Source of the DNA: Virgibacillus chiguensis
GTDB lineage: Bacteria > Bacillota > Bacilli > Bacillales > Amphibacillaceae
DNA length: 64,000 nt
Assembly (NCBI RefSeq): GCF_900129865.1
Contig: NZ_FQXD01000001.1
Location: forward strand, 248,001 to 312,000
Reading direction: 5' to 3'
Numbering within the stretch: the stretch's first letter is position 1; every line of letters begins with the position of its first letter. Under the pieces are notes generated by a model, which saw nothing but the letters and a program-made list of their open reading frames with translations, did no database searches and was not told the DNA's origin. Below are positions 44,437-53,441 of this stretch, in pieces. The position numbers and the translations under genes are program-made.

Positions 44437-45645
44437 TCAATCTCCTTGACGTAAAGGTTGTGTATCAATAATATTTTCTTCAACACTCATATATAAGTTT
44501 AGTTTAACTTTACCATTCTCTGTAGATTGATGCAAAATTTTTTCAGATAAGACCTCCGCTTCTCCAAGTTCTAGTTTTAATTGTTCTTTCGCTTGTTTAA
44601 TACCTACCTCAATTGCTTCTTTTTTTGTTCTCTCTACTGCTTTATACGTTTTTTCATGGATGTTAGTTTCAATTATTTTTATAGGTAATTTCCACTTTAA
44701 AAAGCGAAGGTTTGATTCTTCCTGTTCCTGTTGCGTATTTTCAAAGTCCGATGAGCCAAAGCCCCAAATTGGCAGTTTGAAATTTCCAAAACTTAGATGG
44801 TATTTATTTTCTTGTTCTCCTGTTAATTGTTCTGTATTTGCCTTTAATGGCACACTTACTTTAACTTCATACCAAGTTAACGCCGTGATTTCCCCAGCCG
44901 CTGCAACATGTTTTACTTCTTTCTTCCCTTCTTCCTTTGCTTCTTCTCCATCATCCATTTTTCCCGATACTAATAGGTCGCCTTTCTCCACATAATCATG
45001 AATATTTACTTTTGGAACTCCTTGTGAAACATACATTTTCTTAATAATTCCTTTTTTAGCAGCAATTAAGTTTCTTGGTTCTGGGTTTTCTTCTTCTTTT
45101 ACTACTATTTTTTCTACACCTTCTAAGTGGAAGGTTGTCCCCTTTTGATCTATGCCAACCCATAGTAATTCAGGTACATCATGTAATAATTGTTGTTGTA
45201 TACGTTTTGGGGAGTCAATAGAAAATATCCATGATCCTGGGTGGATACCATATTGTTCTAATTGTCTATCTATCTTTTCTTCAATATCTTTCGGTACACC
45301 AGTTATTTCCACATCCCATATAATATTAGATAGTGTAAAAAGAAGCAAGGTGCTTAGAATAAAAGCAAGTATTAATTCTTTTTTCCTTAAATAGCGACGA
45401 AAGAAAAATGGAAATCCTTTACGGTCAATAAATTTAATTTTATAATTCGTATTCTTCCGTAATTTTTTTATATACTTAACGTCCTTAAGGACTATCGTTC
45501 CCTTGCATGACTGTTGATTTAATTTTACTACGTCCCATATTTGAATGCCATAACTAGCACAATGCTGAAAAAACATTTCCGGTCTATCACCTGTTACAAT
45601 GATACTCACAGCACCAGCCATATGTAATTTATTCTTTTGCGTCAT
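44437..45645 (-). CDS. yqfD: Sporulation protein YqfD
   Basis: A 402-residue membrane protein with one helix (about 88-110) and a long extracytoplasmic part; the block ITGVPKDIEEKIDRQLEQYGIHPGSW and the LLWVGIDQKGT segment match YqfD. It is a mother-cell protein made under sigma-E in B. subtilis. It overlaps yqfC by 17 nt and abuts phoH, the normal order. The ATG at 45645 is chosen for GGAGG 8 nt upstream. Confidence 0.93.
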   Translation of the reverse strand: MTQKNKLHMAGAVSIIVTGDRPEMFFQHCASYGIQIWDVVKLNQQSCKGTIVLKDVKYIKKLRKNTNYKIKFIDRKGFPFFFRRYLRKKELILAFILSTLLLFTLSNIIWDVEITGVPKDIEEKIDRQLEQYGIHPGSWIFSIDSPKRIQQQLLHDVPELLWVGIDQKGTTFHLEGVEKIVVKEEENPEPRNLIAAKKGIIKKMYVSQGVPKVNIHDYVEKGDLLVSGKMDDGEEAKEEGKKEVKHVAAAGEITALTWYEVKVSVPLKANTEQLTGEQENKYHLSFGNFKLPIWGFGSSDFENTQQEQEESNLRFLKWKLPIKIIETNIHEKTYKAVERTKKEAIEVGIKQAKEQLKLELGEAEVLSEKILHQSTENGKVKLNLYMSVEENIIDTQPLRQGD

Positions 45646-45937
45646 ATCCTGTACCTCCATCTGGAATAAAGGTTATATCTCTAATCATACCTTCTAACAA
45701 AATTTCTTCGGGTAGCATTCTTTTTAAAACAAAACCTGAACCAGAAATGCGAACATATCCTTTATTCGACTTTAGTTTTAACTCTGTATCCGAATAGATT
45801 TCCAAACCCTTATGATTTTCAATATAAACATGTAATTGTCCAACTACTGTAATTCTTGGTAGTTCCAATAACACATCTGAAGGAAGTGCAAAATACTTCG
45901 TTAACCATGGTCTAAATTGTTGTTGCCATTTTTTCAC
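45629..45937 (-). CDS. yqfC: Sporulation protein YqfC
   Basis: A 102-residue soluble beta-rich protein containing LPSDVLLELPRITVVGQLHVYIENHKGL and a GYVRISGSGFVLKRMLPEEILLEG block; these are hallmarks of YqfC, which shares a fold with sporulation protein YabP. It is expressed in the mother cell under sigma-E in B. subtilis. A GTG start with GAGGGGG about 7 nt upstream is preferred. It overlaps and is translationally coupled to yqfD. Confidence 0.92.
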   Translation of the reverse strand: MKKWQQQFRPWLTKYFALPSDVLLELPRITVVGQLHVYIENHKGLEIYSDTELKLKSNKGYVRISGSGFVLKRMLPEEILLEGMIRDITFIPDGGTGYDAKE

Positions 45938-46011
45938 AATGCAGCCCCCTCTCACCTATATATTTATGTTTCTTTCATTTGATTAAGAACATGGAAAAGA
46001 AACCTTTTTAA

Positions 46012-46138
46012 AACGAACCGATGATGACTTAGCGTAAGGCAATGGAGTGAAGTCGCCTAGTTGCTGGGCGCTTGCGCCGGACGTGGCTAAATAAATTAGT
46101 TAGTTTATCCATAGCTGCAAAATTTTATAATTTCCTAG
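46012..46138 (+). repeat. Second dispersed repeat family, 3'-part copy Y
   Basis: AACGAACCGATGATGACTTA onward matches 5472-5595 closely, including GTTTATCCATAGCTGCAA. It carries a GGCGC-TT-GCGCC hairpin that is degraded in copy X. Confidence 0.7.
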
Positions 46139-46143
46139 ACAAA

Positions 46144-46183
46144 GAAAAAACCAATTGCACTTATTCAAAAGTACAATTGGCTC
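46144..46183 (-). terminator. yqeZ-floA-yqfB terminator
   Basis: Minus strand GCCAATTG...CAATTGG with a G/C-containing inner pairing (TACTTTTGAATAAGTG) and a T-run TTTTTTC. Confidence 0.82.
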
Positions 46184-46265
46184 TTATCATTTCAAACCGT
46201 CATGTTACGTCTACATTTTTCTCTTGTTATAATGCATTTAGACTTACAGCATATATTTATCGTTT

Positions 46266-46790
46266 TCATTCATTTATCTGCTTCATTTTTATTTGCTCCG
46301 AAACAACACTACGATATGGTTTTTTGGCTCTAGGTTTCCCTAGTACTTCGGACATAATAATGCCATTAATCAGCCCTTCTCGTGTAAAGTTATTTGCAAC
46401 TTGCCGCTTCATTTTTTGCTTCTGCAAATGCCCTTCTGTCACTTGCCTCTGGCTTTGAACAGATTGTACTTGTCGGACTAGGTCTTCTATCGGCTCTTGC
46501 AAATCAGCTCCCATTTGCTCAGCTAATTGGTCCATTTGGCGTTGTTTTTGCTCAGAAGCCGATGCTGCTGATATAGACCCTCCTTCTCGTTCAGGACGTT
46601 TAGTAGGCTGGCTGCCTACCTTTGTAGCTCCTCCACCGAAAGGAGGAACGGGCTTATTCGGTTTCGTTCTTCGTTCATTTTCCTTATCTGTATCTTTATT
46701 AAAGGAATCTTTAAAAAAACCGATGATTCCAGCGATTGCTGCCAAAATAATAAACCCATTGCTAAAAATAGCTTCGAAGAGTCCTTCCAT
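46266..46790 (-). CDS. yqfB: Membrane-anchored protein downstream of floA (YqfB position)
   Basis: A 174-residue protein: an N-terminal membrane helix (about 10-27), a Pro/Lys/Glu-rich linker, a Gln-rich helical region (about 80-125) and a conserved-looking C-terminal block FTREGLINGIIMSEVLGKPRAKKPYRS. I do not recognise a functional motif. It starts 28 nt after floA with GGAGGAG, so it is the third gene of the yqeZ-floA operon, as yqfB is in B. subtilis; the name is by position. Confidence 0.75.
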   Translation of the reverse strand: MEGLFEAIFSNGFIILAAIAGIIGFFKDSFNKDTDKENERRTKPNKPVPPFGGGATKVGSQPTKRPEREGGSISAASASEQKQRQMDQLAEQMGADLQEPIEDLVRQVQSVQSQRQVTEGHLQKQKMKRQVANNFTREGLINGIIMSEVLGKPRAKKPYRSVVSEQIKMKQINE

Positions 46791-46818
46791 ATAGTAACTC
46801 CTCCTTTACTGCTTGCAA

Positions 46819-47814
46819 TTAATTTTGCTCATGATCATCGTTCCCATTTTCAGATAACTTGCCAATAGAATCACGCATATCTGTGTCAGCATCAATGTTC
46901 TTATAGTTCATATAATCCATCACACCAAGGTTACCTGAACGTAAAGCTTCAGCTAAAGCAAGTGGTACATCTGCTTCTGCTTCAACTACTTTTGCACGCA
47001 TCTCTTGCACTCGAGCAAGCATTTCTTGTTCTTGAGCAACTGCCATTGCTCGACGCTCTTCGGCTTTTGCTTGGGCAATGTTTTTATCCGCTTCAGCTTG
47101 ATCCGTTTGTAAAATGGCACCAATGTTCTTGCCAATATCAACATCTGCAATATCAATGGATAGTATTTCAAAAGCCGTACCAGCATCTAAGCCTCGATTT
47201 AGTACATTATGTGAAATGGAATCTGGGTTTTCTAATACTTCGGTATGAGCATGTGAGCTACCAATGGTACTTACAACACCTTCTCCCACACGAGCTATTA
47301 CCGTTTCCTCACCAGCACCACCTACTAAGCGATCTATATTAGCACGAACGGTTATTCTAGCTTTTGCTTTCACTTCAATTCCATCCATAGCAATACCAGC
47401 AATAAACGGGGTTTCAATTACCTTTGGATTAACACTCATTTGAACTGCTTCTAATACATCACGTCCCGCTAAATCAATCGCTGCTCCTCGTTCAAATGGC
47501 AGTTCAATGTTCGCACGATGCGCTGCAATTAATGCATTTACCACTCTATCGACATTACCACCAGCTAAATAATGGCTCTCCAGTTGATTTGTTTTAACAT
47601 TTAACCCAGCCTTATGTGCTTTAATAAGTGGATTAATCACTCGATTTGGAACTACGCGACGAAGTCTCATTCCAACTAATTGAAAGATACCTACTTTCAC
47701 TCCTGCTGCTAAAGCACTAATCCATAGCATAACTGGAATAAAAGTAAATAAAATAGCTACTGCAATTAAAATAACTGCGATAATTATTAACGGCATTAAG
47801 CTCTCTAAATCCAT
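46819..47814 (-). CDS. floA: Flotillin-like scaffold protein FloA (YqfA)
   Basis: A 331-residue protein with an N-terminal membrane segment (about 5-30), an SPFH/band-7-like middle domain and a C-terminal coiled coil rich in Ala, Glu and Gln (about 225-290, [25 protein letters not shown]). It organises functional membrane microdomains and affects fluidity. GGAGG lies before the ATG. It follows yqeZ by 83 nt; NfeD-type YqeZ and FloA are a known operon pair. A candidate sigma-W promoter precedes the operon. Confidence 0.97.
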   Translation of the reverse strand: MDLESLMPLIIIAVILIAVAILFTFIPVMLWISALAAGVKVGIFQLVGMRLRRVVPNRVINPLIKAHKAGLNVKTNQLESHYLAGGNVDRVVNALIAAHRANIELPFERGAAIDLAGRDVLEAVQMSVNPKVIETPFIAGIAMDGIEVKAKARITVRANIDRLVGGAGEETVIARVGEGVVSTIGSSHAHTEVLENPDSISHNVLNRGLDAGTAFEILSIDIADVDIGKNIGAILQTDQAEADKNIAQAKAEERRAMAVAQEQEMLARVQEMRAKVVEAEADVPLALAEALRSGNLGVMDYMNYKNIDADTDMRDSIGKLSENGNDDHEQN

Positions 47815-47897
47815 GTATTTTCCTCCTCATTACTATAATTAAATTATATAGTTAAACTAACCATTCGCCTGAATCTTTCTTTCCACACGAATAGAAG

Positions 47898-49232
47898 TTA
47901 AACCTCCTTTATTTCGCGTACTACTATACGTACACCTTCTACTTTTACAACTTTAACTTTTTTATTTCCATCAATAAATCGACCTTCTGAAATTACATCC
48001 AGACGTTCTTGATCAAATACAGCTGTACCAGAAGGGCGAAGTGGAGTAACGGTAATGCCTTCTAAACCGATTAATTCTAAGCGATTTACTGAAGATACGT
48101 ATCCTTGCTCCGTTGTTGTTTGATCTTTAAGTATAATATGTCTGAAAATCCCTTTATCCATACCCATTCTTCTGAAAAGAATAATAGAAACAATTAATGA
48201 TAATAAGAATGCAATTCCTATACTTAACGACATATGACCTATATCATATCCTGACATAAATAACGAGCCAATAATCGCACCTGCACCAATTAAACCTAAT
48301 ATACCACCAGGCACAAAAAACTCTGCGATAATGAGTCCAATGCCTAATATAAGTAAGATAACTGCTTCCATACCAGCTAAACCAGCCACAATATGTCCAT
48401 AGAAAAATAATACAAGCGAAATAAGTCCCATAATTCCAGCTACACCGAATCCAGGTGAATACAGTTCTACAACAAGCCCTAAACTAGCAATAGATAGTAA
48501 AATTGGGATGACTACGGGATTTGTTAAAAATCTAGCTACTTCTTCTGCTAATGTTGGCTCTTTTTCCATAACTGTTGCGTTCTCTAAACTCAATTGTTGC
48601 AATAACTCTTCCCTATTATCAACAGTACCTTCTGAATACCCTACTTCTAATGCCTGTGATGGACCTAAAGTTAGAAACTTACCCTTCCCTGCATCTAGTT
48701 CCGGAAGATCAATAGACTCATCAGCCATAGCCATCGCATATTGAGGATCCCTTCCTTTTGATTCAGCCGCACTCTTCATGGAGGCTATCCAAGCAGATTG
48801 GGCTTTTTTATTAGCTGCATTACCATCTGATGTGATGACACCACTAGCTCCCATAGTTGCTTGGGGACGCATATATATTGTATCTGTATTTAAAGCAATG
48901 TAAGAGCCCGCTGATAAAGCACGATTCACAATAAATGAAGTAGTGGGAACATCTAAGTCCTGTAAAATCGTAGCAATTTCTCCAGCCGAGTCTACTCTTC
49001 CTCCTGGTGTATTAATCTCAAAAATAATATGATCAGTGCCTTCTTCTAATGCTTCTTCGGTCGCTCTATCTAAAAATGCCTGCAGGCCTCTTTCTACTTC
49101 TTTTTCTATTGGGATAATATGGACTGTTTTATGACTGGCGGTATTAGCATCTACGCCAGCACCAACATTGAATATAGTGACTAAAAACACGCATAAAACA
49201 AAAATATATGTATACACTTTTTTAGCAGTCAT
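47898..49232 (-). CDS. yqeZ: NfeD-family membrane serine protease YqeZ
   Basis: A 444-residue protein: a signal sequence (about 7-29), a ClpP-like serine-protease domain (about 35-215) with the putative catalytic Ser in NRALSAGSYIAL, four membrane helices (about 235-375) and a C-terminal NfeD OB-fold domain ending VEGVRIVVREI. It partners flotillin FloA. In B. subtilis the operon is induced by membrane stress through sigma-W and gives resistance to sublancin. GGAGG lies 9 nt before the ATG. Confidence 0.95.
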   Translation of the reverse strand: MTAKKVYTYIFVLCVFLVTIFNVGAGVDANTASHKTVHIIPIEKEVERGLQAFLDRATEEALEEGTDHIIFEINTPGGRVDSAGEIATILQDLDVPTTSFIVNRALSAGSYIALNTDTIYMRPQATMGASGVITSDGNAANKKAQSAWIASMKSAAESKGRDPQYAMAMADESIDLPELDAGKGKFLTLGPSQALEVGYSEGTVDNREELLQQLSLENATVMEKEPTLAEEVARFLTNPVVIPILLSIASLGLVVELYSPGFGVAGIMGLISLVLFFYGHIVAGLAGMEAVILLILGIGLIIAEFFVPGGILGLIGAGAIIGSLFMSGYDIGHMSLSIGIAFLLSLIVSIILFRRMGMDKGIFRHIILKDQTTTEQGYVSSVNRLELIGLEGITVTPLRPSGTAVFDQERLDVISEGRFIDGNKKVKVVKVEGVRIVVREIKEV

Positions 49233-49646
49233 GTTCGTTCACCTCCTTCAATGATGTATCATGTCTATACGGAATTTGAAGTGCAAAGGTTTCAATTCAC
49301 CCAAATTTATTAAAATATATCATAAATAAACGTTTTATACTATCTATTATGTAAGTTACATTCCATTGCTATTCCAACCGAATTTCCTATAATAAGAGTA
49401 TACGTGCAAGAATGGAAAAATCATATTACAAAGACATGTGGATAATAATAGGAATAAGCGTTAAATTTGCACAAGTATAAAGCGGTACTTATATGATGAA
49501 AAAAAGGCTGTTTCCTAAACGATTACAAAAGAAGATGAGAGGAAGGTCATGAGCTAAAAGCACATCGTTATTTCATTACGTTCAATTAAAATAGGCTGTT
49601 TTAGTAACAAAAGACCCTAATCAATCTTTTGACTAGGGTCTTTTTT
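49233..49646. other. Intergenic region upstream of yqeZ
   Basis: It holds the candidate sigma-W promoter (49266-49294) and the yqeY terminator. The middle (49300-49600) is AT-rich and otherwise featureless. Confidence 0.6.
49266..49294 (-). promoter_or_regulatory. Candidate sigma-W promoter of yqeZ-floA-yqfB
   Basis: Minus strand TGAAAC, 17 nt, CGTATA, about 34 nt before the yqeZ start. This is the extracytoplasmic-function consensus (TGAAAC-N16/17-CGTA) with no mismatch in the two core elements. Confidence 0.8.
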
Positions 49647-49648
49647 TT
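49608..49648 (-). terminator. yqeY terminator
   Basis: AAGACCCTA / TAGGGTCTT arms; on the minus strand the right arm is followed by T residues. Confidence 0.8.
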
Positions 49649-50096
49649 AGTTACTTAACTGTTTTTGTACAAGTTTGTTAATTTGTGAGCCATCTGCTCT
49701 ACCTTTAACCTTTGGCATAATTGCACTCATTACTTTTCCCATATCTTTTTTGGAAGTTGCGTTCACTTCTTCAATTGTTAATTTAACTATTGCCTCCAGC
49801 TCTTCATCCGTAAGCTGTTTTGGCATATATGTTTGCAGAATATCTAATTCTAATTCAACTTGTTGAACAAGATCATCGCGACTCGCTGATTTGAATTCTT
49901 GGAGGGAATCTTTTCTTTGCTTTACTTCTCTCGACAAGATCGAAATTTCTTCGTCTTCTGATAATGAGTCTTTTCCAAGTTTAATGGTTTCATTTTGAAT
50001 AGAAGCTTTTACCATGCGAATCACACTAAGGGTTTGTTTATCTTTGTTCTTCATCGCCTGCTTCATATCTTGGTTTAATGTTTCGAGTAATGTCAC
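49647..50096 (-). CDS. yqeY: GatB/YqeY domain protein
   Basis: A 149-residue helical protein opening [34 protein letters not shown] and containing [15 protein letters not shown] and a C-terminal [13 protein letters not shown]. It matches the YqeY family, related to the C-terminal tail domain of GatB, and is thought to handle tRNA. It starts at a GTG with AGAGGGTG upstream, 14 nt after rpsU, which is the usual rpsU-yqeY operon. Confidence 0.94.
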   Translation of the reverse strand: MTLLETLNQDMKQAMKNKDKQTLSVIRMVKASIQNETIKLGKDSLSEDEEISILSREVKQRKDSLQEFKSASRDDLVQQVELELDILQTYMPKQLTDEELEAIVKLTIEEVNATSKKDMGKVMSAIMPKVKGRADGSQINKLVQKQLSN

Positions 50097-50110
50097 TGAT
50101 TACACCCTCT

Positions 50111-50287
50111 TTAGAATTTACGCTTTCTAGCAGCTTCAGATTTCTTTTTGCGACGCACACTTGGTTTTTCGTAGTGTTCACGCTTACGATATTCTTGCAA
50201 TGTACCACTTTTGGATACACTACGCTTAAAGCGACGAAGAGCATCTTCAAGAGACTCGTTTTTACGAACGCGAGTTGTATTTGACAT
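50111..50287 (-). CDS. rpsU: Ribosomal protein S21
   Basis: A 58-residue 30S protein, very basic, opening [20 protein letters not shown] and ending [15 protein letters not shown]21 helps start-codon selection through the anti-Shine-Dalgarno region. The ATG at 50287 follows GGAGGGAGGG; a longer frame is unsupported. It heads the rpsU-yqeY operon behind a strong sigma-A promoter. Confidence 0.97.
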   Translation of the reverse strand: MSNTTRVRKNESLEDALRRFKRSVSKSGTLQEYRKREHYEKPSVRRKKKSEAARKRKF

Positions 50288-50357
50288 GCTAATTTCCCTC
50301 CCTCCGAAGCACAAAACAGATTGTACTAGCATATGACTTTCAATTCACATGCTTTTT

Positions 50358-50388
50358 AAAGTATAATATAATACTTTATTTTGGTCAA
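50358..50388 (-). promoter_or_regulatory. Sigma-A promoter of rpsU-yqeY with overlapping dyad
   Basis: Minus strand TTGACC, 17 nt, TATACT. A dyad AAAGTAT-TATATT-ATACTTT (50358-50377) overlaps the -10 and could be an operator. Confidence 0.75.
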
Positions 50389-50423
50389 CTGATTGTTTCC
50401 AAATAACCATTAATTTATGCATA

Positions 50424-51092
50424 TTAATATGTGCTATCTCCTTGTTCATCGTTTAAAATAGCCACACCAGCGCTTGCGCCAATTCTTGTTGCACCTGCTT
50501 CTATCATTGCTTTCGTTGTTGCTAAATCTCGAACTCCACCAGAAGCCTTTACTCCCATATCTGGCCCTACAGTTTCTCGCATTAAACGAATATCTTCCAC
50601 AGTTGCTCCGCCACCAGAAAAACCTGTCGATGTCTTAACAAAATCAGCCTTTGCTTGTTTGGCTAGTTGACAAGCAATTACCTTTTCCTCATCTGTTAAC
50701 AAAGATGTTTCAATAATAACCTTCGTAAGGGCTTTGCCACTTGCTGCTTGCACAACTGCTTCTATGTCATTTAGAACTGTTTGCTTATCTCCTGATTTTA
50801 AAGCACCAATATTGATAACCATGTCTACTTCTGTAGCTCCATCTTCAATCGCTTTATTTGTCTCTGCCACTTTAGAAAATGTAGTAGTTGCTCCTAACGG
50901 GAAGCCAATGACGGTGCAAACTTTTACTTGTGTTGCTTTTAACTCATTATAACAGTAAGCAACCCAATATGGATTTACACAGACAGATGCAAAATGATGC
51001 TCCTTCGCTTCTTTTACAATTTGAGCTATTTTTTCTTTTGTAGTGTCAGGCTTTAATTGCGTATGGTCAATGTATGTTGCTAAATTTTCCAA
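50424..51092 (-). CDS. deoC: Deoxyribose-phosphate aldolase
   Basis: A 222-residue TIM-barrel aldolase that splits deoxyribose-5-phosphate to glyceraldehyde-3-phosphate and acetaldehyde in deoxynucleoside breakdown. The active-site lysines lie in [11 protein letters not shown] and the Schiff-base block [20 protein letters not shown] is also diagnostic. It starts at a TTG behind GAAGGGAAG. It stands alone between mtaB and rpsU; the mtaB terminator upstream means it must use its own promoter. Confidence 0.94.
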   Translation of the reverse strand: MENLATYIDHTQLKPDTTKEKIAQIVKEAKEHHFASVCVNPYWVAYCYNELKATQVKVCTVIGFPLGATTTFSKVAETNKAIEDGATEVDMVINIGALKSGDKQTVLNDIEAVVQAASGKALTKVIIETSLLTDEEKVIACQLAKQAKADFVKTSTGFSGGGATVEDIRLMRETVGPDMGVKASGGVRDLATTKAMIEAGATRIGASAGVAILNDEQGDSTY

Positions 51093-51260
51093 TTAAAATC
51101 TTCCCTTCTTCACTTAGTTGTACGTACCTCTTCACTAATATAGCATTATTTATGCAAGAAATCTATTAATGACTTGAAACTGCTTTCTCTTTTCATATTT
51201 TTGTTATATTTAATATGTTATATACTTTATTCCTAAACATTTACTAAATAAAACAAAAAC

Positions 51261-51304
51261 CAGCAACAAGAACAAAAACTTTCAAAGTTTTGTTCTTGTT
51301 GCTG
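51261..51304 (-). terminator. mtaB terminator
   Basis: CAGCAACAAGAACAAAAACTTT / CAAAGTTTTGTTCTTGTTGCTG arms (one bulge) form a 20-bp hairpin; T-rich sequence follows on the minus strand. Confidence 0.9.
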
Positions 51305-51315
51305 AAATGTTGCAA

Positions 51316-52668
51316 TTAATATGTGACTACTTTATCATATGCCGTTTCATCTAACACTTTGACAAATGTTGCTTGATTAAGCGGGTATCCTGCTTTTATA
51401 ATTTTCACACGCACAAGTTTTCCAATCATATCTGGTGTACCAGAAAAAGCAACCTTTAAATAGTTATCTGTATAGCCGATTAATTGATTAGGGTGTTCTT
51501 CATCATGTGAATGTTCTTCTGGTATTACTTCTAATACTTCATTTTCATAATTTGTCGCATATGCTTTAGCCAGCTGATTCGATAATTCGATTAATTGATG
51601 AACGCGGTTGTTTTTTACTTCATCATCAACTTGATTTTCCATTCTTGCTGCTGGTGTCCCTGTTCTTCGAGAATAAGGAAAAACATGCAATTCGGAAAAA
51701 CCAATTTCTTTAATAAAATCATAAGTCTCTTGAAATTCTTCATTTGTTTCCCCTGGAAAACCGACAATAACATCCGACGTTATCGCTAAACCAGGCAGAG
51801 CCTTCTTTAAGTTCAATACTTTTTCTTTATAGTAAGAACTTGAATATTTTCTACGCATTCTTGCTAAGACAGAGTCCGAGCCTGATTGTAATGGAATATG
51901 CAAATGGCTAACGACTTTCTCAGATTTATCCAACACTTCTATCACTTCATCCGTGATTTGACTAGCTTCAATGGATGAAATACGAATTCGTTTTAATCCA
52001 TCAACTTTTGTTTCTAAATCACGTAGGAGCATGGCAAAATTATAGTCTTTCATATCTTCTCCATATCCTGCCGTATGAATACCAGTTAATACAATTTCTT
52101 TATATCCTGCATTTACAAGCTTTTGCGCTTGTTCAAGTACATTTTGTGGATCCCTTGAGCGTAAGAGCCCACGTGACCACGGAATAATACAGAAAGTACA
52201 GAAATTATTACATCCTTCTTGAATTTTCAAAGAAGCCCTAGTACGATCAGAAAAGTCAGGTACATCCATTTCTTCAAAGACTCTATTCTTCATTATATTA
52301 GAAACGCCATTTACTGGTTCTTTTGATTTTTTATGCTGTTCAATATAATGGATCATATGTTTTCGATCCTGCGTACCCACAACTACATCCACCCCAGGAA
52401 TTTCCATGATTTCTCCTGGAGAAGTTTGTGCATAACAACCAGTAACGCACACAACAGCGTCTGGGTTTTTTCGAATCGCTCTACGTATAACCTGTCTACT
52501 TTTCTTATCTCCTGTATTTGTAACCGTGCATGTATTAATCACATATACATCAGAATTACGATCAAAATCAACTCTCTCATAACCCTGTTCCTTAAACATG
52601 TTCCATATACCTTCTGTTTCATAATGGTTTACTTTACAACCCAATGTATGAAAAGCTACGGTTGGCAT
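51316..52668 (-). CDS. mtaB: tRNA t6A37 methylthiotransferase MtaB
   Basis: A 450-residue radical-SAM methylthiotransferase that makes ms2t6A37 in tRNAs reading ANN codons. The N-terminal UPF0004 domain (LGCKVNHYETEGIW, with cluster cysteines), the radical-SAM motif CNNFCTFC (about 150) and a C-terminal TRAM region are present. The ATG at 52668 overlaps the rsmE stop (TGATG) and gives the usual N-terminus with an AGG-rich site 8 nt upstream. rsmE-mtaB is the normal pair. Confidence 0.95.
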   Translation of the reverse strand: MPTVAFHTLGCKVNHYETEGIWNMFKEQGYERVDFDRNSDVYVINTCTVTNTGDKKSRQVIRRAIRKNPDAVVCVTGCYAQTSPGEIMEIPGVDVVVGTQDRKHMIHYIEQHKKSKEPVNGVSNIMKNRVFEEMDVPDFSDRTRASLKIQEGCNNFCTFCIIPWSRGLLRSRDPQNVLEQAQKLVNAGYKEIVLTGIHTAGYGEDMKDYNFAMLLRDLETKVDGLKRIRISSIEASQITDEVIEVLDKSEKVVSHLHIPLQSGSDSVLARMRRKYSSSYYKEKVLNLKKALPGLAITSDVIVGFPGETNEEFQETYDFIKEIGFSELHVFPYSRRTGTPAARMENQVDDEVKNNRVHQLIELSNQLAKAYATNYENEVLEVIPEEHSHDEEHPNQLIGYTDNYLKVAFSGTPDMIGKLVRVKIIKAGYPLNQATFVKVLDETAYDKVVTY

Positions 52669-53426
52669 CATGAACACCTCATTTCTTCAAAGTGGTACGA
52701 AATACTTGCTAATGTATATAAAGCAGCAGTTTCTGCTCTTAAAATTCTTGGTCCAAGTCGTACTGGTTTAAATTTATTTTCTTTTAGCATGTTCGCTTCT
52801 TCATTTGAAAAACCGCCTTCAGGACCAATGCAAATAAGTATACTTTGTCTATTTTGAATTCTTTGCAACACAGACCCTAAGGATTGATAGTGGTCAGCCT
52901 TAGCCTCTTCTTCATAAGCAAATAACATGACATCAAAATTCTTTCCAACTTCAATTACTTCTTTAAGCCCCCTACAAGGTTCAACAGTAGGGATTTTGTT
53001 CCGGTGACTTTGTTCACTTGCCTCTTTAACAATTTTATGCCATCGCTTTAATTTCTTATCTTTCCGCTTCTCATCCCATTTTACAATGGAACGAGCTGCT
53101 TGAAAAGGTAAAAAACAATTTGCCCCTAGTTCCGTCCCTTTTTGCAAAACCCATTCCAGCTTATCACTTTTTGGCAATGCTTGAGCAATTGCGACATTTA
53201 CTGGTAATTCCGTACGATCATTTAACCAACTGACAATGTCAGCAAAAACTACCTGATTATCTAAGATTGTAATCTTACAAATAGCCGCTTGTCCATCAGG
53301 ATGATTACAAATAATTTCATCTCCTACTTGGAATCGCATAACACGCATAATATGATGCGCATCATCTCCAGTAATCTTAATGGTTTTATCAGCCCATGTA
53401 TGTGCAGGTACAAAATATCGCTGCAA
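52668..53426 (-). CDS. rsmE: 16S rRNA (U1498-N3)-methyltransferase RsmE
   Basis: A 252-residue SPOUT-fold methyltransferase: a PUA-like N-terminal RNA-binding domain (about 1-70) and a knotted SAM-binding domain with ICIGPEGGFSNEEA and the final RLGPRILRAETAALYTL. It methylates U1498 in the decoding site. The TTG at 53426 yields the family start MQRYF with AGAAGG 8 nt before it. It lies between prmA and mtaB, a conserved order. Confidence 0.94.
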   Translation of the reverse strand: MQRYFVPAHTWADKTIKITGDDAHHIMRVMRFQVGDEIICNHPDGQAAICKITILDNQVVFADIVSWLNDRTELPVNVAIAQALPKSDKLEWVLQKGTELGANCFLPFQAARSIVKWDEKRKDKKLKRWHKIVKEASEQSHRNKIPTVEPCRGLKEVIEVGKNFDVMLFAYEEEAKADHYQSLGSVLQRIQNRQSILICIGPEGGFSNEEANMLKENKFKPVRLGPRILRAETAALYTLASISYHFEEMRCS

Positions 53427-53441
53427 TAGTTTCACCTTCTT

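Larger units (their letters stand above)
45938..46265. other. Intergenic region with a repeat and a terminator
   Basis: It contains copy Y of the second repeat family (46012-46138) and the yqfB terminator (46144-46183). The yqfC promoter should be here, but I could not identify a clean sigma-E pair. Confidence 0.6.

Noticed and set aside
46962-47342. 126-codon plus-strand frame opposite floA
   Set aside because: Leucine/histidine-rich artefact antisense to the coiled coil of FloA.
52333-52857. 174-codon plus-strand frame across mtaB and rsmE
   Set aside because: It spans two certain genes on the other strand and has no ribosome site.
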